NCBI GenBank assembly: GCA_041821185.1
Contig: JBGUBD010000008.1
Span: forward strand, 62,001-126,000
From: Phycisphaerales bacterium AB-hyl4
GTDB taxonomy: Bacteria > Planctomycetota > Phycisphaerae > Phycisphaerales > Phycisphaeraceae
DNA: 64,000 bases
Direction: 5' to 3'
Shown here: positions 51,422 through 59,730 of the stretch, piece after piece
How positions within the stretch are numbered: the stretch's first letter is position 1
How the letters are laid out: each line of letters opens with the position of its first letter
Notes under the pieces: model-generated
Told to the model about the DNA's origin: nothing
Seen by the model: the letters and a program-made list of their open reading frames with translations, nothing else
Databases searched by the model: none
Translations under genes and position numbers: made by a program

Positions 51422-52657
51422 TTACCTGATCTTCCTCATTTCGTATTCCAACTCCCCAAGCTGCTCGCGGGCGTAAGTCCGTTGTTGCAGGGACAATACC
51501 AAACGGTTGTGTGCCGTCCGCGTTTGACGCCCATTGTCCGAGTAAAGCAAATAAATGTTATGCATGGATGCAATGAAGGATTCTAGACATTTGTCCATCT
51601 CCTTGCATTCGAAAGGCGCATGGGGCATTTCCGAAATCGACATGTAGATGTCGTTAATTTGCTCCCTTGAGCCGTCAGTGGCGTCAATGAACGCGCCTTC
51701 AGTGATGTTGCCAGCTTCGAGAGAACGGAGGTGCGATTCGATATCGCTAAGTAGCTGCTTAAGTTCATGAATCCTCGATATTACGACGCCGAAATAGTCT
51801 TCCTTCGTCATGGTGTTCGTTGACGTGTGACGGGCAAGGAAGCTGTAGTCTTTACGCCATTCAACGATAATACCCTCCCCAATGTTTTCGCCTTTTATCG
51901 ACACTGGACGTGCCGTACCATCGAGTGATTCATCTATCCATAGGCTGCGACAAATATGGTTACAACGGGCTTCGTCTTCAGCGCTGGGATATACGAAGGT
52001 CCATACCACATGCGCATCAGCACCGCTCCATCGACCTGCGACCAAGTGGTTACGGTGATACTGGCGTTTTGTCCCATCCATTGTTACTTGGCGAATAATT
52101 GAGGCTATTTCTGCTTTGGACGCATATCCGTTTATGACTACTTTGAAGGAGTATCTTTTTGCGAGTCCGTGGCTGATGTCCTCGGTCTTGAAGATTGTGT
52201 ATCGATCCGGTGGCACTAGTGGCGTCAGTAGATCCGCCACCTTCTGAATGGACGATCCGTCAAGGGTTTGCGTTATAGGGAGATCGAATCGATATCCTTT
52301 TCCAGTCGATATCGCGGTCTCCTTTGTGACGGCTTGCCAGTAGATCGTTCGATTGTCTGGGTCACAAATACAGATAATTACGGGCAAAGCATGGTTTAGC
52401 CAGTATTCCACGTGGTCTGCATCAGCGCGGAAGACGATTGTGGTATCGTTGCGTTCGGAGAGATAGCTTGCCCCAGTCTTGATTTGAATTCCGAGCAACT
52501 GCCCCGTCGGGCACTCGTCATCAATGAGCTCGGCATGGCCATCGATGCCGTAATCGCTCTCCGATTGCTCACGGAAGGCAAATCCCAACGATTCGAATGT
52601 GCTCATGACTAATGCTACACCGCGTCGATCTGTGCGTTCGGTTTCCTTGGCTTTCAT
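51422..52657 (-). CDS. DUF4365 nuclease-like protein
   Basis: 411 residues. The N-terminal 150 residues carry a DUF4365 domain: SESDYGIDGHAELIDD, then GQLLGIQIKTGASYLS, TIVFRADADHVEYWLNHALP, VIICICDPDNRTIYWQAV. Asp39, Glu43 and QIK (58-60) form a PD-(D/E)XK-type site. The rest (150-411) is mixed alpha/beta with a helical end (FIASMHNIYLLYSDNGRQTR). DUF4365 proteins are common in defence islands, often near reverse transcriptases and ATPases, and are predicted nucleases. It is on the same strand as the RT, 233 bp downstream. Confidence 0.75.
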   Translation of the reverse strand: MKAKETERTDRRGVALVMSTFESLGFAFREQSESDYGIDGHAELIDDECPTGQLLGIQIKTGASYLSERNDTTIVFRADADHVEYWLNHALPVIICICDPDNRTIYWQAVTKETAISTGKGYRFDLPITQTLDGSSIQKVADLLTPLVPPDRYTIFKTEDISHGLAKRYSFKVVINGYASKAEIASIIRQVTMDGTKRQYHRNHLVAGRWSGADAHVVWTFVYPSAEDEARCNHICRSLWIDESLDGTARPVSIKGENIGEGIIVEWRKDYSFLARHTSTNTMTKEDYFGVVISRIHELKQLLSDIESHLRSLEAGNITEGAFIDATDGSREQINDIYMSISEMPHAPFECKEMDKCLESFIASMHNIYLLYSDNGRQTRTAHNRLVLSLQQRTYAREQLGELEYEMRKIR

Positions 52658-52890
52658 GGCTGGTGCGATAAGAGTTACGGTGAACGATAGAATCGTTTAT
52701 CGATCAGGGCGCTAATCCATGACTCGTTGTGATGCCATGGATCGGTGAGCGATGACGCCGCCGGAAAATCTCTCCGGATCATAACAGAATGAGTATACCA
52801 GCTTCAAAGTGGGCTACACCGCAGCGAACCAGGTCAGGATTACTGTGTCAGCCTTGCATTCCCGCCGCGCACCCGACCTGTTCAGGAAAA

Positions 52891-53976
52891 CTAGCTTACG
52901 CTTTCTAATCCAAGCGCTCGCGGGCGATGCACACGCCTCACTTTCATCCACCGATTTACTACGCCATCGATAGCCATCATGAACCATCGTTCGCCCGCAC
53001 GGATGGCTCCGTCACGGACGAGGCGATTATCTAGTATGCGGTCGCCCAAGTAAATTTTCTGCCAAACATGCTTTACGAGTTGACGGTCATCGAGTTGGCT
53101 GGCGCACCAAGCGAATCCGACTAGTTGCGACCTCTTCTTCCAGAACAGACGAAGTCCCTCGCTTGATACACTTTTGGCCCTTCTTGGGTACTTTTCTGCG
53201 AGTGCAATAAGACGCGTCTCATGGTTCGGAGCGAGTAATACATAGTCATCGCCGGATACCATGCAGCCATGGACAACCTTTACTTTCTCCAATCCCTGAA
53301 AACCGCGCTTGCGTTTTTTGTTTGAATTAACCTCGACACCAACTGAGCGGATAGCGCTCTCGATCTCTTGGCAGAGGTCAGGGATACGAACTCGACGTCC
53401 CCGTCGCGATTTCGCGCAGGACACATTGATGTCGTCCGCATACCGTGTATAGTTCAATCCGAGGCGTCCGCAGAGCGTACTAAGCTGATGGTCAATCCGG
53501 TAGAAGGCGAGATTCAGTGCGATGTTACTGAGTGGCGACCCTTGGGGAATTCGACCGCGTAGCGTAAAAAGTGTGACAAGTGCCTTGACCACCTCTGGCC
53601 TGAATCCTCGACTAACCAGTTCGGTGTGCATCATCTGGGGCGTGACGCTCGGAAAGGCATTGTAAACATCCCGGTTGATGATCCACTGTGCACCGAGATG
53701 CTGCCTTGCGGCTGCGACATGGTTTCGCCCTTGTGGGCCTGCGTAAGCCCTCGGATGGTGGAATCCCCATCTTTGAAAGGATCGAAGTAGGCGAGTTCGC
53801 TGTAGCCTCTTCAACTCACGTTCCGGCTCGTCAATAATCCGTACTTTCCGTCCATCCCATTCCTTTCGGGTTGGCAGAAAACGGCTGGGGTAGACTTCTA
53901 GAAATTCAGGTAGTGTCTCGTGTGCAATACGCAGCGATGAAGAAATGTTTTCAAGAATCAAGTCTCCTGGATGCAT
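52891..53976 (-). CDS. Retron-like reverse transcriptase
   Basis: 361 residues with the RT palm/fingers: RKVRIIDEPERELKRLQRTR (RT1), QWIINRDVYNAFPSVTPQM with catalytic Asp103 (RT3), RIPQGSPLSNIALNLAFYRI (RT4), LNYTRYADDINVSCAK with YADD at 179-182 (RT5), then EVNSNKKRKRGFQ (RT6) and KVVHGCMVSGDD (the VTG-type region, here VHG). No maturase or HNH is attached, which excludes a group II intron protein. Length and motifs fit retron RTs. It overlaps the XRE gene by 26 bp. Retrons use their RT to make msDNA that arms a toxic effector; the partner here is not proven. Confidence 0.8.
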   Translation of the reverse strand: MHPGDLILENISSSLRIAHETLPEFLEVYPSRFLPTRKEWDGRKVRIIDEPERELKRLQRTRLLRSFQRWGFHHPRAYAGPQGRNHVAAARQHLGAQWIINRDVYNAFPSVTPQMMHTELVSRGFRPEVVKALVTLFTLRGRIPQGSPLSNIALNLAFYRIDHQLSTLCGRLGLNYTRYADDINVSCAKSRRGRRVRIPDLCQEIESAIRSVGVEVNSNKKRKRGFQGLEKVKVVHGCMVSGDDYVLLAPNHETRLIALAEKYPRRAKSVSSEGLRLFWKKRSQLVGFAWCASQLDDRQLVKHVWQKIYLGDRILDNRLVRDGAIRAGERWFMMAIDGVVNRWMKVRRVHRPRALGLESVS

Positions 53977-54319
53977 CCTCGTTGCCCCCCTCGCTTCCTT
54001 CGAGTTCCCGTAGCTTTTGCTCTAACTCAGCTTCTGCCTTTAGGATTTGGTCGACACTCCTTACAACATCCCCTGTTGTCCGATCCGTTGATCGGAGTGA
54101 CGAACTGCTTAGGTTTGACATCAGCAGAAGAACGTCGCTTGGTACGCCCAACGCGTCAGCAATTGCGCGGATACCAGATAAAGATGGTTCTCGATCACCA
54201 GATTCCACTAAGCTGATAAATGAAGCGCTTAGATGTGATCGCTCTGCCAACTCCTTGACTTTAAATCCTTTCGCCATGCGGACAACCCGAATGGCATCTC
54301 CTATAGCACGCACATGCAC
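53951..54319 (-). CDS. XRE-family HTH regulator partnered with the RT
   Basis: 122 residues. HTH at about 5-65: IRVVRMAKGFKVKELAERSH, LSASFISLVESGDREPSLSG, IRAIADALGVPSDVLLLMS. The C-terminal half is coiled coil (VDQILKAEAELEQKLRELEG), probably for dimerisation. The stop codon is 26 bp inside the RT reading frame, so the two are made together. RT operons with an XRE partner are one known retron arrangement. Its target may be the palindrome TAAATTAATTTA in the promoter region upstream. Confidence 0.85.
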   Translation of the reverse strand: MHVRAIGDAIRVVRMAKGFKVKELAERSHLSASFISLVESGDREPSLSGIRAIADALGVPSDVLLLMSNLSSSSLRSTDRTTGDVVRSVDQILKAEAELEQKLRELEGSEGGNEDASRRLDS

Positions 54320-54385
54320 ACTCCATGTGATTGTTGCAGTCTGAGAGCACGTGGCATCGACAACCTCGCGCTGGGTGGTGACTTC

Positions 54386-54658
54386 CTAGAGCGATCGCAA
54401 CTCGACGAGCAGGGCCTGAACCAAAGGTTCAACCCGGTCGCGAGCGCGAATCGCGTCTTCTGCGTCCGCCGCCTTACCGAATCGAGCAATCTGCTCGATC
54501 AGCTCGGCCAACTGGAGCGCGGAAGCCACGGACCGTGATTCCCCCGACGAACCACGCTTTCGCTGAAAGGCAGCAAGCTTGCGGGATTTCACCGCGAAGC
54601 CTTCCGCCCAAGTCAGGTACTCGCGAGGCTTGGGGGCACCAGCCTGCGCTTCAATCAT
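54386..54658 (-). CDS. Small helical protein, 90 residues
   Basis: ATG at 54658; product starts MIEAQAGAPKPREYLTWAEG and has a long amphipathic helix (VASALQLAELIEQIARFGKA, DAIRARDRVEPLVQALLVEL). Weak ribosome site. It is first in the order small ORF-XRE-RT, between the candidate structured RNA and the XRE gene, separated from the latter by 67 bp. No family is known; it may belong to the retron-like unit or be an incidental frame. Confidence 0.45.
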   Translation of the reverse strand: MIEAQAGAPKPREYLTWAEGFAVKSRKLAAFQRKRGSSGESRSVASALQLAELIEQIARFGKAADAEDAIRARDRVEPLVQALLVELRSL

Positions 54659-54679
54659 GCGTATATTTGGGACCTTTCA

Positions 54680-54860
54680 TTCGATTTTCAGAGAGCGGCA
54701 TGTCACTCTCTCACGGTCGCAACCCTAGTGGAGCCGACAGTCGACTCCATCTCCTAGGACTGCCCGCCGTTCCGGTAGGATTTCGGCGGGAGGAGGATCT
54801 AGGTCCGGTCACAGGCTGGGGTCGTAATTTCAAAGAGCATGACCAATGACGGCCATCTGT
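54680..54860 (-). ncRNA. Candidate structured RNA (possible retron msr-msd) upstream of the RT operon
   Basis: On the minus strand, between the promoter at 54866 and the small ORF, three stems follow one another: CCCGCCG/CGGCGGG (54763-54790), CCTAG...CTAGG enclosing GGAG/CTCC (54724-54758), and AGAGAG/CTCTCT (54690-54711). Retron RNAs lie upstream of their RT and consist of such stems. I could not identify flanking a1/a2 complementarity or the branching guanosine with certainty, so this remains a candidate. Confidence 0.4.
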
Positions 54861-54865
54861 AAATT

Positions 54866-54893
54866 AATTTACCGAATACTTCATCTGTGTCAA
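54866..54893 (-). promoter_or_regulatory. Sigma-70-like promoter of the RT operon
   Basis: On the minus strand TTGACA (54893-54888) and TAAATT (54871-54866) are separated by 16 bp, a close match to consensus. The -10 lies within the perfect palindrome TAAATTAATTTA (54860-54871), a possible operator for the XRE protein. Confidence 0.6.
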
Positions 54894-55010
54894 GATGCTT
54901 TCGGAAGTTTTTTGGCGACCCTCATCGAACTTGCATCGCAAGCCGAGCCAATCGCTTTAAATGGAAGTACTTAACGGCATTCTTGGTACCACGAGAGGGG
55001 TGGAAAGCTA

Positions 55011-55060
55011 CTCGTGCCGATTTTCGGCCCATTCACAGGTTCGGGCAAGACCATGGTGGC
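55011..55060. other. attR: right junction of the island in comM
   Basis: Inverted arm 55011-55039, then TTCG, the GG core at 55044-55045 and comM sequence CAAGACCATGG. Read with attL it gives the original comM P-loop codons. Confidence 0.85.
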
Positions 55061-55880
55061 GAAGGCGATGCCTTCCATTCTGCCGCCGCTGTCGCGCGAT
55101 GAAGCGTTGCAGGTGACGCGCATCTACTCAGCGGTGGGCCAGGTCCCCAAGGGCCAATCGCTGCTCACACGTCGGCCGGTGCGCAGCCCGCATCACACCG
55201 CAAGCCCGGCGGCGCTCATCGGCGGCGGCACGATCCCCCGCCCCGGCGAAGTCAGCCTCGCACACCTCGGCGTGCTCTTCCTCGATGAGTTGCCTGAGTT
55301 TCCAAGGCAAGTGCTCGACACGCTTCGCCAACCGCTCGAAGACGGCAACGTCACCATCGCCCGCGCTCACAGCTCGATCCGCTTCCCGGCTCGCTTCATG
55401 CTGCTGGCCGCGATGAACCCGACACCCAAGGGCGACATGCCCGTCGACGAGGTCAGCCATCGGCAGATGCAGCGATACCTCGACCGACTCTCCGGCCCGC
55501 TGATCGACCGCATCGACATTCACGTCGAAGTGCCCAAAGTCCCCTACAAGCAACTCACCGGCGAGCGGGCCGGCACGGACTCGGCCACGATGCGCAAGCA
55601 GGTGTTCGCGGCCCGCAAACGCCAAAGTGATCGCAATGGCGGCACGCTCAAACCCAACAGCACATTGACCGGCCGAGAGCTTGACGAACACGCGCCGCTG
55701 GATGATGCGAGCAAGGAAATGCTTCGCCAGGCGATGGACTCATTGAACCTCAGCGCCCGCGCTTACGACAAGATCCGCCGCGTCGCCCGCACGATAGCCG
55801 ACCTCGAAACGGCGGATGCGATCGCACCGCAACACGTCGCCGAGGCGATCCAGTATCGGCTGCTCGATCGCGGTTTGTGA
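55014..55880 (+). pseudogene. comM: comM 3' half (AAA+ ATPase core)
   Basis: 288 residues in one open frame. They carry GKTMVAKAMPSILPPLSRDE (end of Walker A), GVLFLDELPEFPRQVLDTLR (Walker B), FMLLAAMNPTPKGDM (sensor 1), RYLDRLSGPLIDRIDIHVEV (sensor/arginine finger) and the C-terminal helix bundle (LNLSARAYDKIRRVARTIAD). The island's right arm contributes a GTG start and MPIFGPFTGS before GKT, so the frame remains open and a 288-residue product could be translated; its P-loop has one residue too many between Gly and Gly-Lys-Thr. The N-terminal half is at 15926-16609. Confidence 0.92.
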
Positions 55881-55939
55881 TTTTCACGCGTAAGGCAATG
55901 CGCCTGAATACGTACTGCCTTGAGACGGCAATCGTTTGA

Positions 55940-57073
55940 TCACGCGACCCCTGTGTTCGACTCCGCTTCGCGATCGGGGGCCATGCCCAACCAGTCGGGT
56001 CTGCGTCGGCGTCGCTCGCGCGCGTCGGCCCCGAAGTGCACGGTCGCGATCGCTCGCGGGCAGATCACGTCCACCTGCCGCGTCAGCTCCACCGTCAGAA
56101 ACACCGTTGTCTCCGGCCCCGGCCGCCACAGCCGAACGGTGCAACCCGGCAGCAAGGGCACTGCCAGGTTCTTCCGCTCGCTGCCCGCTTCGAACGACCG
56201 CAGCACCACCACCTCCGGCCCGGTGCAGGTGACGAGCACTTCGTGCCCGTTCAACTCGACCTTCACGTTCGGCCGATCCACCGAGGCGTTCAACGTCAGG
56301 TCCACCACATCCAACGGTCGATGCTCCACATTGAACACGGCAATGAATCGATCCGAATAATCCACCAGATAGCCGGGCAGCTCGACGACATGTTTGGTCG
56401 GCTCGACCGTGCTGGCGATTTTCAGAATCACCGGCCGACCGATGTGCGCTTCAAGGATCGGCTCGTAAGCATTGCCCGCCGCGAGCAGCAGGTCCTGGCC
56501 GATGATGTTCACGTTGGCCTGCTGGGTTGTGAACAGTTCCGAGTCCGGCTTCGCCCGCGCGAGCTGGCCGAGGATCGCGGTGAGCGAACGGTTGAACGCA
56601 TCGCGCAGCGTGTTGACAATGTTGCGCAGCCAGCGGAAAAAGCGGCGGTGCATGCCTGGCCTGAAGCTGCTGCGAACCTGTCGGCGGCGCTTGCGTTTTT
56701 CCTTCTCCGTCAGCCCCTCTTCCACCCGGCAGAGCGCGAGGTAGCTGCCCATTTCGCTTTCGTAGACCATCGCACTGCTTTTGATCAGCCCGCGGACGGT
56801 GGTGTGCGGTGCGTCGAAGCGCAGCTCGATGCCCTGGCTGTAGACGACGAGATCGCCCCATGAAACTTTGCCCGCCGTGGTGAGGTAGCTGGTGTGGTAC
56901 TTGTGCAGCAGCTTGAGGCATTTGTCCTTGCGACGAAGCTTGACGATCACGCTGATGATCGCGGTCAGGAAGATGAACAGAATCGTCAGGCCGAAGATGT
57001 TGTTAAACAGCAGATGCCACCACGGCTCGGGTGTGGTCGCGGTTTCCTGAGCGAGGGTAAACAGTGGCGGCAT
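55940..57073 (-). CDS. Membrane-anchored protein of unknown function
   Basis: 377 residues from ATG 57073. A transmembrane helix (about 22-46, LLFNNIFGLTILFIFLTAII) follows a short outside or periplasmic start. A beta domain (about 55-110, YLTTAGKVSWGDLVVYSQGI), a basic helical linker (KRKRRRQVRSSFRPGMHRRF) and an extended C-terminal beta domain (PVILKIASTVEPTKHVVELP, NASVDRPNVKVELNGHEVLV) come next. No family is recognised. It is convergent with comM and lies downstream of the epimerase on the same strand. Confidence 0.6.
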   Translation of the reverse strand: MPPLFTLAQETATTPEPWWHLLFNNIFGLTILFIFLTAIISVIVKLRRKDKCLKLLHKYHTSYLTTAGKVSWGDLVVYSQGIELRFDAPHTTVRGLIKSSAMVYESEMGSYLALCRVEEGLTEKEKRKRRRQVRSSFRPGMHRRFFRWLRNIVNTLRDAFNRSLTAILGQLARAKPDSELFTTQQANVNIIGQDLLLAAGNAYEPILEAHIGRPVILKIASTVEPTKHVVELPGYLVDYSDRFIAVFNVEHRPLDVVDLTLNASVDRPNVKVELNGHEVLVTCTGPEVVVLRSFEAGSERKNLAVPLLPGCTVRLWRPGPETTVFLTVELTRQVDVICPRAIATVHFGADARERRRRRPDWLGMAPDREAESNTGVA

Positions 57074-57150
57074 GGCGAGGTTGTACCTCGAATGATGCCG
57101 AGTTTCTAGTTTCAAACCCTCTTTCAGGCGACACTCGGCTTGCCATCCAT

Positions 57151-58131
57151 CTACGATTGCGTCGCGACGTTTTCGCGCTCCTGCATCCACTGCCACTGCC
57201 TGGCGATACCCTCTTCCAGCGAGGTGGCGGGCTCGAAACCCAACTCGGCTTTGACGCGGGTGAGGTCGGCCCACGTGCGGTCGACGTCGCCCGGCTGCAT
57301 GGGTTGACGGTCGATCTGCGCCGCCTTGCCGACGACACGTTCGACCGTCGCGATCATCTCGCGCAGCGACACGGGCGAGTGGCCGCCGAGGTTGTAGATG
57401 CGGTAGCGATCCGGCTCGCCGCAGCGGTCGATCGCGGCGGTGACGCCGTCGACAATGTCATCGACAAAGGTGTAGTCCCGGCTGGTCGAGCCGTCGCCGA
57501 ACATGGGGATTGGCTTGCCATCGCGCACCAGCCGAAGGAACTTGTTGATCGCCAGGTCCGGCCGCTGACGGGGGCCGAACACGGTGAAAAAGCGCAGGCA
57601 GGTGATCGGCAGTTGATACAGGTGACTGTAGCTGTGGCAGATCAGCTCGCCTGCCTTCTTCGTCGCGGCATAGGGGCTGATCGGATGGTCGACGCGATCG
57701 TCTTCGCTGAAGGGTGTCTTCTTGTTGTTGCCGTAGACGCTGGAACTGCTGGCGAAGATGAAGCGCTTGCAGCCTTGGGCCACCGCCGCATCGAGCAGGT
57801 TGACCGTTCCGTTGAGGTTGACAGCCGTGTAGTAGGCGGGGTTCTCGATGCTCGGCCGAACGCCTGCCATCGCCGCCAGGTGCACCACCGTATCGGGTCG
57901 ATGCGCAGCGACCGCCTCGACGACGGCGTCGCGATCGCGGAGGTCGGCTTCGACGAGGCTGAAGCAACCCTGCGTGCGGGCCTGCGCAAGGTTGGCGTGC
58001 TTGATGGCGGGATCATAGAAATCGCAAAAGTTATCCAAGCCCACGACTTGCTGACCCTGCGCAAGCAGACGATCGGTCAAGTGCGAACCGATAAACCCCG
58101 CGGCCCCGGTGATGAGGGTGGTGCTGGTCAT
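57151..58131 (-). CDS. NAD-dependent UDP-sugar 4-epimerase (UDP-glucuronate-type)
   Basis: 326 residues from ATG 58131. Rossmann glycines TLITGAAGFIGSHL, extended SDR catalytic YAATKKAGE with SSSVYG upstream, and RFFTVFGPRQRPD. The DNFCDFYDPAIKHANLAQ loop is typical of UDP-glucuronate 4-epimerases, which make UDP-galacturonate for surface polysaccharides. GalE-like specificity cannot be excluded. An upstream ATG at 58164 would add 11 unlikely residues. Confidence 0.85.
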   Translation of the reverse strand: MTSTTLITGAAGFIGSHLTDRLLAQGQQVVGLDNFCDFYDPAIKHANLAQARTQGCFSLVEADLRDRDAVVEAVAAHRPDTVVHLAAMAGVRPSIENPAYYTAVNLNGTVNLLDAAVAQGCKRFIFASSSSVYGNNKKTPFSEDDRVDHPISPYAATKKAGELICHSYSHLYQLPITCLRFFTVFGPRQRPDLAINKFLRLVRDGKPIPMFGDGSTSRDYTFVDDIVDGVTAAIDRCGEPDRYRIYNLGGHSPVSLREMIATVERVVGKAAQIDRQPMQPGDVDRTWADLTRVKAELGFEPATSLEEGIARQWQWMQERENVATQS

Positions 58132-58187
58132 AGCGCTGCATTGTAGCGCACCTGCAACGATCACGTCGCTCGCTCAGCGAAGACCGA

Positions 58188-59024
58188 TCAGCGTGCGGAA
58201 GCGTTACGGTCCGAGTTGCCATTGATCTGACGTTGAAGCTGACGGACAAGTTGCTCAAGGTCGTCGCGGTCGCGAGCGTTGCGGACCGCAGCTTCGCGGG
58301 CGGTGTCCAGCGCCTGCTCCTGAACATTCAGCGCGGCCTGGGCACTGGAAGCGCGATGCCCCACGATGCCGACGACAAACATCGCCAGCAGCACGACCAC
58401 CGCCACACCGGCCCACGCACCCTGACACCAGCGACGCCAGGCGTGCGACTCGGCTCGGATGAGCGTGACCTGCTCGTGGGCTTCGTCGGCCTGACGCTGA
58501 GCGAGGATCATGCTCGCCCCGGCCAGTCGCTGATAGCGGCGCAGTTCAGCTTCGGGACCGCTGTCGGCGGGATCGTCGGCCTGGCCTAGCAATTCGCTTG
58601 GCGTCAGGCGGGCAGTCGGTCGGCCGGTCGCCTGGCCGGGGGTGATCCCCACATCGTTATGGGGCAGCGGCGAGTAGTTGCCAAACTTGCCGGGGTTCGG
58701 CCCGGCGACTTGCGCAACCTCCGCGTCGACGTCTGACACCTCCTCATCAGCGTCAACGTCGATGCTGTCATCCGCATGGTTCTCCTGGTCAGCCGCTGCC
58801 GCCACGGGCTCCGCCGTGTGGGCCGTCGGCGCGTCGGGCGAATCCGCCTCGGCAGCCGTCGGCTCATTTGCACGGCCGGGCTCCGCGAGGCGGATCTCCA
58901 GCCGACCTTCGTCACCAATTCGGCTATCAAGTTGCTCGCGCTGCGCCCGTCGGCGGACGGTCGTCGCACTAATGCCCAACGCTTTGGCCGCTTCCGCGAC
59001 GCTTATCCATCTTTCTGCCATCGC
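58188..59024 (-). CDS. Helix-turn-helix protein with C-terminal membrane helix
   Basis: 278 residues from ATG 59024. N-terminal MerR/AlpA-like HTH (MAERWISVAEAAKALGISAT, TVRRRAQREQLDSR), an acidic disordered middle (DDSIDVDADEEVSDVDAEVA), a helical part (LRRYQRLAGASMILAQRQAD), one transmembrane helix (about 212-232, AWAGVAVVVLLAMFVVGIVG) and an external coiled coil with EQALDTAREAAVRNARD. A DNA-binding head and a membrane tail suggest a membrane-bound regulator or nucleoid tether. No name is possible. Confidence 0.65.
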   Translation of the reverse strand, partial: AMAERWISVAEAAKALGISATTVRRRAQREQLDSRIGDEGRLEIRLAEPGRANEPTAAEADSPDAPTAHTAEPVAAAADQENHADDSIDVDADEEVSDVDAEVAQVAGPNPGKFGNYSPLPHNDVGITPGQATGRPTARLTPSELLGQADDPADSGPEAELRRYQRLAGASMILAQRQADEAHEQVTLIRAESHAWRRWCQGAWAGVAVVVLLAMFVVGIVGHRASSAQAALNVQEQALDTAREAAVRNARDRDDLEQLVRQLQRQINGNSDRNASAR

Positions 59025-59198
59025 TTGAACTCCTGGATCGAGACCGATCATCTCCCACCGATGTTGATCGGCTCACCGCAAGCGACGGTTAATCAGTGAT
59101 AGCAAAATCAAGAGATGCTTAGCAAAAAAGTCAGCGACCCATAAGCCCACGGATAGCGCGCAGCGAAACCGCAGGCCCCCCCATCGCCCCAACCACCA

Positions 59199-59239
59199 AT
59201 CAGAAATCAGCGATCAGCGATCAGAAATCAGCGATCAGC
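59199..59239. repeat. Short tandem repeats of AATCAGCGATCAG type
   Basis: The units AATCAGAAATCAG, CGATCAG and similar 7-8 bp words repeat five times before the gene at 59252. The pattern is AT/GC balanced and is seen in many planctomycete intergenic regions. Confidence 0.7.
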
Positions 59240-59251
59240 AACCCCACCCAC

Positions 59252-59656
59252 TCAGGCCGCGTCGTCCGCCTGGCTGGTCGGCTTGACGAAGGCGGGCGCA
59301 TCCGCGGCTTCGGTCCAGTCCTCGGCGGCGGTGAGGTTCAGCTCCATCGGCAGCGTCTTGCGGTAGCCGAGCTTGCGAATGACCTCGAGCACTTCGGTCC
59401 AGGTGGGGTAAGGCCGATTGTTGACGCGCTTGTACGCATCGATGGCCTTGAGGAACAGGAACTGCTCCGGGCTCATCTCACCCTCGTCGGCCTCTTTGAC
59501 GAAATCGTTACGCCGTCGGCCGGGGCCGCGTCGCCGCTCCAGGCCCGTGTAGGCGGCGCTGCGCGTATCGATGACCGACCGACGCCGATCCGGTCCGCGG
59601 TACGTACCGCCCTCGGCAGGGGTGGGATTCTCGGACGGGGGCTGAGCATCTGACAT
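59252..59656 (-). CDS. Hypothetical protein, 134 residues
   Basis: From ATG 59656. The first 50 residues are disordered and contain the doubled motif YRGPDRRRS and YTGLERRRGPGRRRND. The rest is helical: MSPEQFLFLKAIDAYKRVNN, PYPTWTEVLEVIRKLGYRKT, followed by LNLTAAEDWTEA. The DRRR motif repeats suggest a basic nucleic-acid or membrane contact. No family known, but it follows planctomycete codon use and has neighbours on the same strand. Confidence 0.6.
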   Translation of the reverse strand: MSDAQPPSENPTPAEGGTYRGPDRRRSVIDTRSAAYTGLERRRGPGRRRNDFVKEADEGEMSPEQFLFLKAIDAYKRVNNRPYPTWTEVLEVIRKLGYRKTLPMELNLTAAEDWTEAADAPAFVKPTSQADDAA

Positions 59657-59730
59657 GGCGGACTCCTGGGTTCGGCCGGGGTCAGGCAACAGCCGAACCG
59701 GCGTCACACGCCGCACACGCCGCCCAGCCG

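Larger units (their letters stand above)
16604..55045. mobile_element. 38.4-kb genomic island integrated in the comM P-loop
   Basis: Boundaries are set by the two comM halves and by matching inverted attachment arms (16610-16638 and 55011-55039). Base composition of many genes inside (for example 16.7-20.8 kb, 29.7-30.9 kb, 45-46.4 kb) is visibly more AT-rich than the chromosome on either side. Contents are defence genes, a plasmid-like replication module, a large serine recombinase and many orphans. No conjugation genes were seen, so it is at most mobilisable. The recombinase is 10 kb from the right end, implying later insertions near the ends. Confidence 0.88.

Noticed and set aside
52891..53976. 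Group II intron-encoded RT
   Set aside because: No maturase (X) or HNH domain, only 361 residues, no domain V-like RNA seen, and an XRE gene overlaps its start.
16610..55039. Island as a Tn7- or AbaR-type transposon with terminal inverted repeats
   Set aside because: No tni/tns-type transposase genes, no 5-bp target duplication, and the inverted arms centre on a 2-bp core as expected for serine integrases. A 3-bp GGC duplication cannot be formally excluded.
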